Below are positions 1 through 10,056 of a stretch of 15,680 nucleotides of DNA, in pieces (the first letter of the stretch is position 1; the number at the start of each line of letters is the position of its first letter). The notes under the pieces are model-generated. The model made no database searches. It saw only the letters and a program-made list of their open reading frames with translations, and was not told the origin of the DNA. The stretch is taken from NCBI GenBank assembly GCA_002751075.1, contig NAOQ01000134.1, positions 38,471 through 54,150 of the forward strand. The letters are read 5' to 3'. A program made the translations under genes and the position numbers. The DNA comes from Ichthyophonus hoferi. Lineage: Eukaryota > Opisthokonta > Ichthyosporea > Ichthyophonida > Ichthyophonidae.

Positions 1-1366
1 CCCTTCTCACACCCATTATTGTACAGAGTTATAAGCATAAATCTGTCTCTGATTGAAGACCAAAAAATTCATGTTATTGAATATATATATACGTAATTAC
101 GTATGGATTCACTATGTACGGAGTAGGTCAAACATAAAATATAATCTATTTCGGGTTGGTATGTGCTTGAATGAGTCACCAATCCTGACTCTAATTAAGT
201 TAGTAATACTAAAATAGATAAGAAAAAACACCTTCAGATGCCAAGAAAAGTCTATTAAATGAGCAAAGCATATTGTCGCATTTCATTTTCTAAATAATGA
301 TGTTACAAGAAGGCCAAAGACATTCCAATAAACAACTTCAACAATTGACCCACTCCTGTTCAGATATCCAGTAGGTAACACAGGCGATTACAGCACTTCA
401 TTTTATTGGGAAGTAGTATATTGCAAATGTTTGTTATTGGCTGTTATTTTTCATTCATATCGTATATCAAATGCCTGATTAAAAGCAATGTATTGTTATG
501 TTCACAATCAGTTTAATTCTGAAGCAAAATAAACTCTAAACTTCAAGCCAAACAGGTGTCGATTTTAGCCTGTGTAGTACTTATCTTTTTTATGTTCAGG
601 GTGGTCGCCAAATATTACATGCAGAGAATTTAGAATAAATATTGTATGGCCTTTATTGAGTGTCACTACCAAATTAAGAGCCCCCAATTTGTCTCCGACA
701 GAATCTTTTTATATTTGCTATATATAGTATTTTTTATATAAAATGCTTCAGAACCCAGCATTAATTAATTAGACAATTATAACACTAGTTACTCTGCCTA
801 TGTAATAAATGTAGCTATATTTGACAATAAGATCATTTAAGGCGTCTTTATTCTACATGAAAATGTAGATAAAGCTCCCAACCCTTAACTAAGCACTATG
901 CCGCACAATATATAGATATATATATTTCGGATATAATCTAACAATCTGTAAGTCCATTATTATAACCAAAACAAAAAGAGTAAAACCAATGGTTTGCAAA
1001 ACAAGCTGAACCATTTCTAGAATTTGATGAGAAAACTATATATGAATTATTGGAAATATAATATGAAAACCTGTTACAAGATCGCTAACCACTGGTGAAT
1101 AAGTTGGTTCGATCACGGCCCGAATAATAAGTAGACCGATTCTTTTCATAATATACATCATATAACACTATTACATCAATCTAAATAAGGTGTCGTAAGC
1201 CAATAGTATTTTAGTATTGTATCAAGATTAGACAATTCTAGTGGGTCTCTTCCACCTATCATAAACTGGATTAGCTGATATGAATATTTATAATTGGCTT
1301 CATTTTAGCGATTGAACTTGGCATCTTGGTGTTAGCTAGAGAGCGTAGCACTAGCGACAAACGAGG
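1..1366. other. Intergenic stretch without a recognisable gene
   Basis: AT-rich sequence in which I see no long open frame, no convincing exon with splice sites and no RNA gene. It holds scattered AATAAA-like strings and short AT runs. The only compact structure is a 16-bp palindrome at 89-104. The end of the stretch leads into the TATA element of the small gene at 1500. Confidence 0.5.
89..104. repeat. 16-bp perfect palindrome
   Basis: ATACGTAATTACGTAT reads the same on both strands. It directly abuts an (AT)n run, so it may be just an expanded AT microsatellite with point changes, or a site for a dimeric DNA-binding protein. No neighbouring gene start explains it. Confidence 0.5.
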
Positions 1367-1374
1367 TATAAAAG
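1367..1374 (+). promoter_or_regulatory. TATA box of the small gene at 1500
   Basis: TATAAAAG is a consensus TATA element 133 bases before the ATG at 1500. Its final bases are also the first unit of an AAAAG tandem repeat, so core promoter and microsatellite overlap. Use as a promoter is inferred from position and consensus. Confidence 0.45.
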
Positions 1375-1398
1375 AAAAGAAAAGAAAAGAAAAGAAAA
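1370..1398 (+). repeat. (AAAAG)n microsatellite
   Basis: Five full AAAAG units plus a trailing AAAA, with G at 1374, 1379, 1384, 1389 and 1394. It lies just downstream of, and fused to, the TATA element, in the likely 5' UTR or transcription start region of the 1500-1970 gene. Purine-rich on this strand. Confidence 0.9.
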
Positions 1399-1499
1399 CA
1401 ATAAAGGGTTTCCGCTGACACATAAGCGGTTACGGCAAATACAAAATTTTCGTATTCGTACACTAAAATATTTTGGATCCTATACACATTATTATTGTA

Positions 1500-1970
1500 A
1501 TGTCTAATTTACCACTGGCACTCGTAAACGATACACAGTCTGCGAACCGCCCACTTGTTCAGAAATCAGACAACTGCTTACTGACATTAGATAGTGATAA
1601 TAGTGTGTATTTACATGGTAACATAACTCAGGTAAGTGATCGATCTTATTCTGCTATAACTAGGCTTGCACCAAAACGTTTTAAAGCATTTTTTCCTTCT
1701 GCATTAGAACAGCAAAATGGTTACTACAATCAGTTACCTAAAGAATTAGGTTATGGGCCTTCAGTAGAATCTCTAGGTCAACAAGTGAGTATCAAAAACA
1801 GATCCAATCAAGCAGCTATTACTCACACTGGCCAACTAGCGATAACTACTATCGAAAACACAATTGGAGACCTCAAAACCTGTGGGCAAGTCACTAGTAC
1901 TATGCAGATTGCTATAAAACCTTTTAATCTCAAGCTGTATAAAATTAACTCCTCAACGGTAAAGTGCTAA
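1500..1970 (+). CDS. Small hypothetical protein, 156 aa, paralog of 9892-10035
   Basis: I do not recognise the family. The frame stays open upstream to a non-ATG triplet at 1473, but the ATG at 1500 is chosen because the related copy at 9892 starts at the equivalent ATG and shares the preceding TTATTGTA. The product starts MSNLPLAL and is polar, rich in Ser, Asn and Gln. I see no signal peptide, membrane segment or known domain. A TATA box (1367) and an AATAAA (2041) bracket it, so it could be a single-exon gene. Good donor-like strings inside the frame (GTAAGT near 1633, GTGAGT near 1783) leave open that it is the first exon of a longer gene. The length is unlikely by chance in DNA this AT-rich, and the paralog supports it. 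Confidence 0.5.
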   Translation: MSNLPLALVNDTQSANRPLVQKSDNCLLTLDSDNSVYLHGNITQVSDRSYSAITRLAPKRFKAFFPSALEQQNGYYNQLPKELGYGPSVESLGQQVSIKNRSNQAAITHTGQLAITTIENTIGDLKTCGQVTSTMQIAIKPFNLKLYKINSSTVKC

Positions 1971-2040
1971 ACAGAGAGGGGGTAACTCTACTAAAACTTG
2001 ACCTTTAAGCCTACAGCAATATTGCATCCAGGTGATTGAA

Positions 2041-2046
2041 AATAAA
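2041..2046 (+). terminator. Poly(A) signal AATAAA for the 1500-1970 gene
   Basis: Canonical AATAAA about 70 bases after the stop at 1970. AATAAA is frequent by chance in DNA this AT-rich, so it counts only because of its position. Confidence 0.35.
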
Positions 2047-2699
2047 GGATGTATCTAATATCCAGTATTTAACAATACCACAACATATAACTTATTAAAA
2101 AGGAATATTTAATTAATTTGTATATTTCTTTATATAGCTATAATTAAATATTATTAGCAATTATTATTACAATGTAGTCTAAAAAATTGTTAGAGCAATC
2201 TAAACCTGCCGATGGCAGCGATCTCGCAGCTATAATAAACTTTTTTACCTTACAGTTTGAGTGCAGTTAACTCATTGCTTAATTATAATAATGTCTTAAC
2301 CTGTCTGAAATTACTCATAATTAATTAATTAATTAATCAATACCAGGCAGGCTGTGCATTAGTCTATATATAGTCTTTATACCTTACTATAGTTAGCCTA
2401 AACGTCAGTCTATTGATTGGTCTCTCTATAATGATATACTCTATGTAGGGATATAGTACTGTAAGGCTATTAGATATAGTAATTAGAAATAATTAGAATG
2501 AATTAATAGTATCTTATGAGCATAATACGCCATAGTCAACATGATAATAAGCCATGCTAAATAAAGATCTTATCATTTTTATCGTAATTTTTGATTTACA
2601 ATCATCAATTACAATCCAGTATATAAGAAAATAAATAAAAATTATATTAAAATAAATATAATAACATATTATACCTTTATCGAAACTGAGAAAAACTTG
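2047..2699. other. AT-rich spacer between the small gene and the NMT promoter
   Basis: I see no gene. It contains a (TAAT)5 run at 2318-2337 and degenerate TA-rich strings. A minus-strand open frame at 2514-2765 has low-complexity composition (Ile, Tyr and Phe runs) and no splice or initiation context, so it is not called. Confidence 0.5.
2318..2337. repeat. (TAAT)5 tandem repeat
   Basis: Five uninterrupted TAAT units in an AT-rich spacer. Neutral microsatellite as far as can be seen. Confidence 0.85.
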
Positions 2700-2760
2700 T
2701 ATATACTCTCCTCTCCTCGCACGTGCTGTGCTGTTATTGGTCTCTTGGTCTCTATGTAGC
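2700..2760 (+). promoter_or_regulatory. Candidate NMT promoter element
   Basis: This short patch is richer in G and C than its surroundings. It has a CT-rich run (2706-2718), the palindrome GCACGTGC containing an E-box CACGTG (2719-2726) and an inverted CCAAT box, ATTGG (2736-2740). It lies about 260-310 bases before the NMT ATG at 3018. E-boxes and CCAAT boxes are common in housekeeping promoters; assignment to NMT is inference. Confidence 0.35.
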
Positions 2761-3017
2761 AGCATTATAATTACATTAATTTCACTTATAAAAATATTAT
2801 TATCCTATCACTAATCACCATAAAATCATTTTAAGATAAATATTGTTATATTAAAATAATATCATATTTCATCATGTTATATCATACCAATTTCTACATT
2901 AACCCGCCAATATTTATTACTTATTTTTAGTATTAATATACCAATGCAAATGCATTTCCATATTGTATTTAGTTCGATATAGTTCAGTATTGTTATATTT
3001 ATACTTATATATTGAAA

Positions 3018-6000
3018 ATGTCGTCCGAAGAAGTGAAGGAGCCAGTAGTTGATGCTGTGCCTGTGGCTGAGGGACAGATCGCAGAGGGAAAGAAAAAGAG
3101 GAAGAAAAAGTGAGCGAGATTTAAGTTTAAATTGAGTTTATGCAAACACGTGCAGTAACCCTGTATAACTTGTGGTTGTTGTGTTGTAACAGTACCCGAT
3201 AATAAATTATTGTGTGAACGTATGTTTCATTTATGTATTTTCTTTGCCTTTTGTTACATTCAACTTTAAGTAAAATGTTCAAAGCCTTAATTATTTGTAA
3301 GAGAATCATCTTTCTACTCCATTCCTATATACTTTAATAAAATAGAAAGGTTATTATTAAGAAACACAGAGCTCTATTTGTAGGCTATCTATACTAACTA
3401 GGTCTATAACAAGGATGTAATTGCATTTCTTCTTGCAGAACTAACATTAAACTATTTTAATTTTTTGAAAGAACCAATGAGATTTGATTAAAAAATTGAT
3501 CGCACCAGTAGAAGTTGCTTATTATACCAATTAAAACACTCACATATGATTTTAATTGTTTCTATCTCTGTATATGCAATGAGGTAGATATGATAAATAA
3601 TTTGGTAGAATTACGTTCCTAAAATAGTAAATGTATGATTTCAATTCAATAAATACCATACTTTGTGACGTGAACTTAGCCTAATATAGCTTATCTAATA
3701 CATATCAGTACCACCCCTAAAACCATATAATGCAATATAGGTATTTTATATTTTGCATAATGTAATGTAGCATATAATTGATATAATTTCCTTAAAAATG
3801 TATAATACACCTTACAACTTGAATTGGTTAATTTGAGAGCTTAATATAATTGCCCCCAGTTTTTATTATAATTTATCTTAGTCTCCTATTAGACATAGCT
3901 ATATATAGTGTATTTGATTCAGATACTAATATATTTTACAGTATATTATGCGATACATCTTTTAAATGTTATTTCTTATTGGAAGATTTTTTATCACTGC
4001 TTCAACATGTATAGTTATAGTTTTACTATTGTTATTACTACTACTACTACCACTATACCATTACTATACCAACCCCCTATTATCTTCCTATACAGATCTT
4101 CTGCGACCAGCACTAAACCCATAAACCAGCCCTTGACCCCTGATGCAGAGGAGACAGCCCGCATTCTAGAGCTAATGGAGAAACTAAATATCAAACAGCC
4201 AGCACCTGTACAGAAAAAGGCGGAGACCCTAGAGGAGGCTCAGGTCAAAGATTATAAGTTCTGGGACAGTCAACCTGTTACACAACTAGGTAGGTGTAGG
4301 GTGTAACTTGTATTCTATGGTATCTTATATACTAGGCTATATTATGCTCTATTTTACTACAACTTGATATGTTTATTGTGTGAATTTTATCCTGTTAGAT
4401 TGTGTAGATTGTGCTTTATTTTGGTACGTTATGTTATGTTCTACTGCAACTTGGTATGTGCGATGTGTGACTTTTTTCCTGTTAGATGTTAGATTGTGTA
4501 GACTGTGCTGTATTATACTGTGATGTGTGATGTGTTGTATTGTAGTATATTATGCTATAAATACATTTAGTCTCTTTTGGTTGTATCCTATTATATTTTA
4601 TATACTGTACTGTACTATGCTATGTTGTACCATACTGATATGCAGTCTCATTGGGCTGGATATGTTTGACGTTATGTTATGTTGTATTATTTTATAATAC
4701 TTAATACGTAGAGTTAGGTTCGACTCCATAAGAAAGTACTGCTTTAATTTTAGTTGGATCCAATCACAATGTTGATTACTTTTATTGTATTATTTTAGTA
4801 GATAACCAGCCAGTTATACAGCTTGGTATGTATGACTTTTATCCTTTTAGATTATATATATTTATGCTATATTATGGTATATTAACCAACCACTACCCAC
4901 CATTAAATATATAGGTGTGGAGGTGACCAATCAAGGAGTGATTCAACCTTTAGATTTAGCTACTGTACCAAAGGAGCCTTACCCTCTCCCTGCCAATTAC
5001 GAGTGGTGTTCAATGGATTTGGAATCTACAAAGGATGTAATATAGCCTATATATGTGTGTATATAACTCTTTCCTTAATTTGCTAACGAAATGGGGGAGC
5101 ATGTACAAAGGATATAGTATAACTTACCTACCATTACTATTAACTATATATATATATTGATTAATGTTTAATTAATCCTTTATTAATCGCCTTATTTCCA
5201 TTGGCAGTTGGATGACTTCTACGATCTTCTTAATGTAAACTATGTGGAGGATAGTGAGAATATGTTCAGATTTGATTACTCCAAGAACTTCCTACGCTGG
5301 TATGTATACTATATATAGTAGATTACGATATAGTATAATGTATTATACTAATGCACTCAATAGAAAACCCCCCATAGTAGTTTAATATTTTAATGCGTTC
5401 AATAAGAAACCATTATTCTAATCACATGACCTTGTACAGGGCTATGATGGCTCCTGGTTGGAAGAAACAATGGCACGTGGGTGTGAGAGTAAGCACTGGT
5501 AATAAGAAATTAGTAGCGTTCATTGGTGCTATCCCTGCTGCTATAAGAGTTGACGACGAGTAAGAGGCCTTCCCCTGTTTCATTCCTTATTCTCTAGTGG
5601 CTGTTTTTATTAAGCTGCTATGATTACTAATGTAGTTATTATTATATATATATTCTATAGTTTTTCAAGTTTAAGTTTAATTTTAATTTTAATTTTAAGC
5701 TTATACAAGCCAGTATAATGTTTTATCTTTATTTATATGCCTATATACACTCTTTTCTCCTTCACAATAAGTATATTTTCTACGTTCTTTTACAATATCA
5801 TGGTTAGTGCAATATAGTATGCAATACGCAATACATAATATAATACAATAATACAGCATAAAGATACAAGGCCAATATGTCAATCCACTAACTACCATTA
5901 TCTATTTCCCACCCATTGTTTTCTTGTTCTCTCTCCCTCTCCCTCCCCTAGCGCTATGCCAATGGTAGAAATCAACTACCTGTGTGTGCATAAGAAGCTA

Positions 6001-9000
6001 CGCTCTAAGCGCCTAGCCCCCATGTTAATCAAAGAGGTAACCCGTAGAGTGAACCTAGAGGGCATATCTATGGCCTGTTATACAGCAGGCGTCTACCTAC
6101 CTACCCCGGTGTGCTCGACTAGGTAGGGTTGTTATAGCGGGATATGGTATGGTATGGTAAGATATACTATGATATGATATAGTAGGGTGTGGGATGATAT
6201 AGTAAGATATGTAGGAACTAGTATAATCCTTTCAACAAGCAAACACTATACATACATACATACATACATAGAACCCCATGTCCAATAATCATGGGATTGT
6301 TTATAGTCTCCCTGATCATACTATATATCCTATTATGTACTATACATACATAAGCAGTAGGACAGTGGACAGTAAAAGAAAATCTACCATGTAAGGGTGT
6401 ATTTACTGACACGCCTACCCTTTTATAGGTATTTCCATCGTAATCTTAACTGTAAGAAACTTATTGACATTGGATTTTCCTACCTCCCACGTGGCCTTAC
6501 CCTCCAGCAGTTGATTAGGAGACACAAGCTACCTGAGGTAATTACTAGTATATATGTATCATTAGCAGCCACCAATTTCAGTACCTTTACTAATGACTAT
6601 TAATGTCATATTATACAGAACCCAACCACAAAAGGCATGAGGCCATTGGAGATGAAGGATGTCCCATCCGCACATAAGCTGCTGAGCAATTATCTCCAAG
6701 TATGTAATTATTTATTTAATTAATAACTAATTAGTCTAATTAACTGATACTACTAGGTATTACTTGCATCTCACATAAATTGTATACTTATGTAGTTTAT
6801 CCCTCTTTATCTCTTTCTTGTTTTGTTATTTGTATTATATTTTATACTGAACTATTATATTAGTATCAAAAATTACTCTTTTTTCAGTGCTTATTTTATT
6901 TTATTTTACTTTACTTTAATATTGTATTCTGATAGGGTGTAGGTATGTGTGGATAAATAGAAATAAATATGTTACTACAGCACCTCTTCCTTACACATTT
7001 CTTATCTATTTAAAATCTTATTCTGTCCAATCATATGTACTCACCTTGTCTTTGTCCAATAGAAATTCAAACTCGCTCCTGTATTTGATGAGGCGGAATT
7101 TGCCCATTGGTTCCTTCCTAAAACAGAAGTAGTGTATTGCTATGTAGTTGAGGTAAGTTATATTTTATAATCTACGCCCACTCCAACCTCTATAGACCTT
7201 TATTGTTATCACACTAAAATTATAACTAATTAATTATAATTAATTATAGATGCAGGTTATACTATGAGACAGATATGGTATATAAGAATGGTAGAAAACT
7301 TGAATGGATTTGGCTAAGATTAACAACAATCTAACTCTCCTCTGGTTCTGGGTGACTATTAATAATAAGTACAACATGAGCATATATAGTGATATTCCCT
7401 CTCCCTATATCTCTCTCTCTCTATTTCTCTATTATTACAGGATCCCGTAACCCACGAGATCACAGACATGATTAGTTTCTACATACTCAATTCTACCATT
7501 ATCAACAATACTCGCTATAAGACCTTGAATGCGGCCTTCTCTTTCTACAATGTGGCCACCTCTACGACCATGGAGAACTTACTGTATGACTCTCTCATCC
7601 TGGCCCACAAGGTAATGATTGTGCCTTATATGGTATTGTTACATTGTTTCATATTATCTTATTGGTTCAACTGATTTAATGCTATCTAATAGAGAGATAT
7701 ATGTAGAAGTTTGCCATTGGAAAGAAATTCGAATTGGATTGTTTACTATTTTTTATTGGTTAATTTAAAATTTTGCATATTAAATATGCCGAAGTTATTA
7801 TGTCATTTTTAATTATAAATGAAATAATACGTCTACCGAAACCTAACAAGACATGTCTTGTACGAATAGCTTGGTGCATCAGTTGCAAATGCCTTGACTA
7901 CTTACGTTTTTATATGTATTGATTGCTACCGTTGTATTTTTATTTTATTTTGTAATTTAGTTTTGTTTCAGTTGTGGTACACTATATATGATAATAATCA
8001 TGGTTTAAAAGCATTTTTAGTATTCTCATATATATTTATGATAGTATATTTTATGTGTGGATGGTGGTATATATGATAGTCATTTATACTAAACCAACCC
8101 GTCTAATGCCTCTTTTTCTCCTTCCTTCCCTCCCGTGCCATCTCCTATATATACATGTATAACCATATATAGACTGGTCATGACGTGTACAGCTGTCTTG
8201 ATCTCTTGGATAATGACGTCAAAGTATTAGACAAGCTTAAATTTGGAATGGGAGATGGCCACCTGCAGGTTAGTGCTTAGTGTATTGTTTTAGCATGTCC
8301 TGGTATACATGCTTCAATCTAGCATGGCTATAATAGAATATATAGGTGTATAATTTATTACCTATCACGCTGTAGCAATTTAGGACTGTATATATAATAC
8401 ATCTACCCCCCGCAGTTCTTTTCCCTCTCTCTCTCCTACACTCCTTCACAATATCCTTAATATTGTATTTATTTTTCTCTTTTACTTCTTATATTTTTCC
8501 CTCGAGTAATCCATGACTCTATACCTATACCTATATCCACATCCATTGACACTACAACTAGATAGAAGCATATAGGTATATTACTTCTTTTTTTCCTTGT
8601 CGATTTAGTAAAATGGTTTATATGTAGGTAAGCATAAATGATAGTATGTGTATGAATAAGGATAGCATATTAATAATTGTATTCATGGTAAATATGATAC
8701 ATTATGTATGTATAATATATATATATGTAGTTGCTCAGACAGTATACAGCTTGACCACGAAACTAGTTGTTGTAAATCTAACATCTACAGTATAACGTAC
8801 TTGCATGAAATTAGGATACAAGACGGTCTTGTATAATACTTACATACGCGATTATGCTACTATTAATCATTAATCACTTCCCTATAGTGGAAGAAATAAT
8901 TGACAAGATAATAGAAAAATAGTATAACCATGTTATAGCACTATCACAATGCAATATGTAAATTCCCAGAACTACATCCTTGTAGAATCAGTTCTTTTCT

Positions 9001-9156
9001 TTACTTCCCTCAATCTATTCATATTCTAATTAAAATCTATATAAAAACTGTGATATAATTCTAACCTATTTCCCTATATACCCTATACAGTACTATCTGT
9101 TCAACTATGCCATGGCATCTATCAAGCCTGACCAGTTGGGCCTTGTTCTGTTATAA
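3018..9156 (+). CDS. NMT1: Glycylpeptide N-myristoyltransferase (12 exons)
   Basis: Transfers myristate from myristoyl-CoA to the N-terminal glycine of nascent proteins in the cytosol, partly at ribosomes. Coding exons: 3018-3109, 4096-4289, 4915-5036, 5208-5299, 5440-5559, 5952-6122, 6429-6537, 6619-6699, 7063-7152, 7441-7611, 8173-8268, 9091-9156. Each intron is GT-AG and all phases join, giving 467 residues against 496 in human NMT1. Residues 25-31 are the Lys-rich N-terminal stretch seen in animal NMTs (ribosome targeting). [11 protein letters not shown] (86-96) opens the catalytic core. EINYLCVHK (213-221) is the acyl-CoA/oxyanion-hole signature, with Tyr where the family has Phe. KFGMGDG (437-443) is the second signature. 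The protein ends LGLVLL, giving the free C-terminal carboxylate that acts as catalytic base in this family. The ATG is followed by an acidic leader and then the Lys run; exon 1 joins exon 2 inside a Lys codon. It is the only clear housekeeping gene here. Confidence 0.97.
3110..4095 (+). other. NMT intron 1
   Basis: 986 bases with donor GTGAGC and acceptor CTATACAG. Read straight through, exon 1 would hit a TGA at once, which confirms that the donor is needed. The 3' part has an ACTACTACTACC run and a pyrimidine-rich tract before exon 2. Open frames inside it, on either strand, have no coding character. Confidence 0.8.
4352..4515 (+). repeat. Two-copy tandem repeat in NMT intron 2, unit about 85 bp
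   Basis: Copy one (4352-4425) and copy two (4437-4515) share, in order, ACTACAACTTG or ACTGCAACTTG, then TATGT, then TGTGTGA, a T-rich tract, CCTGTTAG, GATTGTGTAGA and TGTGCT. A third, shorter relative spans 4811-4877, where the first part is the candidate microexon and its donor. Both tandem copies begin with a string resembling the 3' end of exon 2 and its splice donor, suggesting repeated duplication of that junction. The relation between the tandem copies is clear; the relation to exon 2 itself is weaker. Confidence 0.6.
4799..4825 (+). CDS. Candidate 27-nt microexon of NMT (alternative)
   Basis: Lies in intron 2, preceded by a T-rich tract ending TTTTAG and followed by donor GTATGT. Exon 2 ends in phase 1 and this segment enters and leaves in phase 1, so inclusion adds exactly nine residues with no frame change. 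It encodes [10 protein letters not shown] once the split codons are joined, a near copy of DSQPVTQLG at the end of exon 2. Without it the protein aligns to human NMT at this point without a gap, so the main transcript probably skips it. It could be a minor alternative exon or a fossil duplication. Symmetric phase, splice sites and similarity are seen in the sequence; use in mRNA is inferred. Confidence 0.4.
6251..6270 (+). repeat. (CATA)5 microsatellite in NMT intron 6
   Basis: Five perfect CATA units in the 306-base intron between exons 6 and 7. The first part of the same intron (6130-6205) is a degenerate string of GGTAT and GATAT units. No coding sequence is seen in the intron. Confidence 0.9.
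6700..7062 (+). other. NMT intron 8
   Basis: 363 bases, donor GTATGT, acceptor CCAATAG. Contains TTTTA-type runs near 6890-6920. The open frame covering 6947-7132 merely overlaps exon 9 out of frame and is not a gene. Confidence 0.8.
7612..8172 (+). other. NMT intron 10
   Basis: 561 bases between the Ser/Thr-containing exon 10 and exon 11. No gene seen; open frames at 7468-7674 and 7894-8076 are an exon read-through and a low-complexity frame. Holds the palindrome at 7847-7860. A pyrimidine tract precedes the acceptor. Confidence 0.8.
7847..7860. repeat. 14-bp perfect palindrome CAAGACATGTCTTG
   Basis: Reads the same on both strands. A second palindrome with the same half-site (CAAGAC...GTCTTG) is in intron 11 at 8816-8834, about 970 bp away, with exon 11 between them. 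Confidence 0.6.
8269..9090 (+). other. NMT intron 11
   Basis: 822 bases, the second longest intron of the gene after intron 1 apart from none comparable downstream. Donor GTTAGT, acceptor CTATACAG. Pyrimidine-rich around 8410-8510. I see no nested gene and no open frame of note. Contains the palindrome at 8816-8834. Confidence 0.75.
8816..8834. repeat. 19-bp near-perfect palindrome
   Basis: ATACAAGAC, one base G, then GTCTTGTAT: nine-base arms in perfect inversion. Shares the CAAGAC/GTCTTG core with the palindrome at 7847-7860. Confidence 0.6.
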
Positions 9157-9342
9157 ACAACTCGCTTAGGGGTGACCATTAAAACAATACTGAATATAGT
9201 ATCGTGATATATTATTATTATGCTGCATATTATGTTATATAGTTTGTATAGCTTTCACAAGTAGTAGTATTATTTTGTTGGACTATCCTAGTATAGCATT
9301 CCTGTCACGTGTAGATAGCTGTACTATTAAGTATAGTAACCC

Positions 9343-9348
9343 AATAAA
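9343..9348 (+). terminator. NMT poly(A) signal with GT-rich downstream element
   Basis: AATAAA 187 bases after the NMT stop at 9154-9156. A strongly GT-rich stretch at 9378-9418 follows at the spacing expected of a cleavage-stimulation element, so mRNA cleavage between about 9360 and 9380 is likely. Confidence 0.7.
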
Positions 9349-9418
9349 ATCCGGTTATTAAATAAGCCTGTATTAAAGTGTTGGGTTGTTGTAATCTATG
9401 ATGTGTTTTGTTTTGGTA

Positions 9419-9891
9419 TTGCACAACATTTATACATAATTGTTACAAGACCGTTAACTCTGATTAAACATGTAATTTTGCCAAAGTCCTGATAAAAAGC
9501 AAATGATGAAATAATCAATCTTATATTAAGTTAATTACACAACGTTCCCACCAGGTAAATTGAATGTTGATAAATGGTACCTATATTAATGAGGATACAA
9601 TAGTATTGAGACAAGAGCTGGCAATTGTAGTGGTGTCTGATCGTTGATGAATTGCATTAGCCCATAAGAATCTTCACAATCAGTCCCATTTACAATAGTG
9701 GATACAGCTATGCACGTGTTCACTACAATTGACACACGATAAGCAAAGATCGAGAAAGTGTAGATGAAAACGCAAATAGCTAATAAAGGTCTCGGTCACA
9801 CGAAATGACTAGCACATAAAGCTTTGCATTTGATTATTTAATTAAACAACATCACATTATATATGTATATAATCATCGCATTGTTATTGTA
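9419..9891. other. Spacer between NMT and the second small reading frame
   Basis: I see no gene. An E-box CACGTG is at 9713-9718 and TATATATGTATATAA-like sequence near 9856-9872 could serve as a promoter for the frame at 9892. Otherwise plain AT-rich DNA. Confidence 0.4.
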
Positions 9892-10035
9892 ATGTCTAGT
9901 TCACCATCGGCACTGGAATACGATAAACTGTGTACAGATCTCTCGCTCTTCTCAGAGTCAGGGAACTGTTTCCTGACATTAAATAGTGATGATAGTTCTT
10001 ATTTACACTGTAATATAGCAGCCCTTACAGATTAG
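9892..10035 (+). CDS. Short paralog of the 1500-1970 protein (47 aa, probably shortened)
   Basis: The ATG follows TTATTGTA exactly as at 1500. The 47 residues (start MSSSPSALEYD, end NIAALTD) align without gaps to residues 1-47 of the 156-aa protein, with 22 identical positions. The best-kept part is NCxLTLxSDxSxYLHxNI. The frame then ends at a TAG, where the other copy continues for over 100 residues. AATAAA occurs twice right after (10047-10056). Either a decayed duplicate or a short gene whose conserved unit is this N-terminal segment. A GTAAGA donor-like site at 10614, after a TACTGCAATATTG string that also occurs in related form at 2012-2030, hints that the duplication may have been longer. 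Confidence 0.4.
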   Translation: MSSSPSALEYDKLCTDLSLFSESGNCFLTLNSDDSSYLHCNIAALTD

Positions 10036-10056
10036 CTTCACTGGGTAATAAATAAA

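Noticed and set aside
1085-1130. GGTTCGATC string resembling a tRNA T-loop
   Set aside because: The flanking bases cannot form the five-pair T stem and no anticodon or acceptor stem is found around it.
2514-2765. 83-residue minus-strand frame
   Set aside because: Low-complexity Ile/Tyr/Phe composition from AT-rich DNA, overlapping the probable NMT promoter.
3908-4306. 132-residue plus-strand frame
   Set aside because: Only its second half (from 4096) is NMT exon 2; the first half is intron 1 read through.
4690-4735. AGGTTCGACTCC resembling a tRNA T arm
   Set aside because: The stem has mismatches and no cloverleaf can be built upstream; it lies in NMT intron 2.
6247-6270. Tandem CATA units considered as a CRISPR-like or satellite array
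   Set aside because: Too short and simple; an ordinary intronic microsatellite.
8210-8222. TGACGTCA, a consensus CRE site
   Set aside because: It falls in NMT exon 11 coding for Asn-Asp-Val-Lys, so it is most likely chance.
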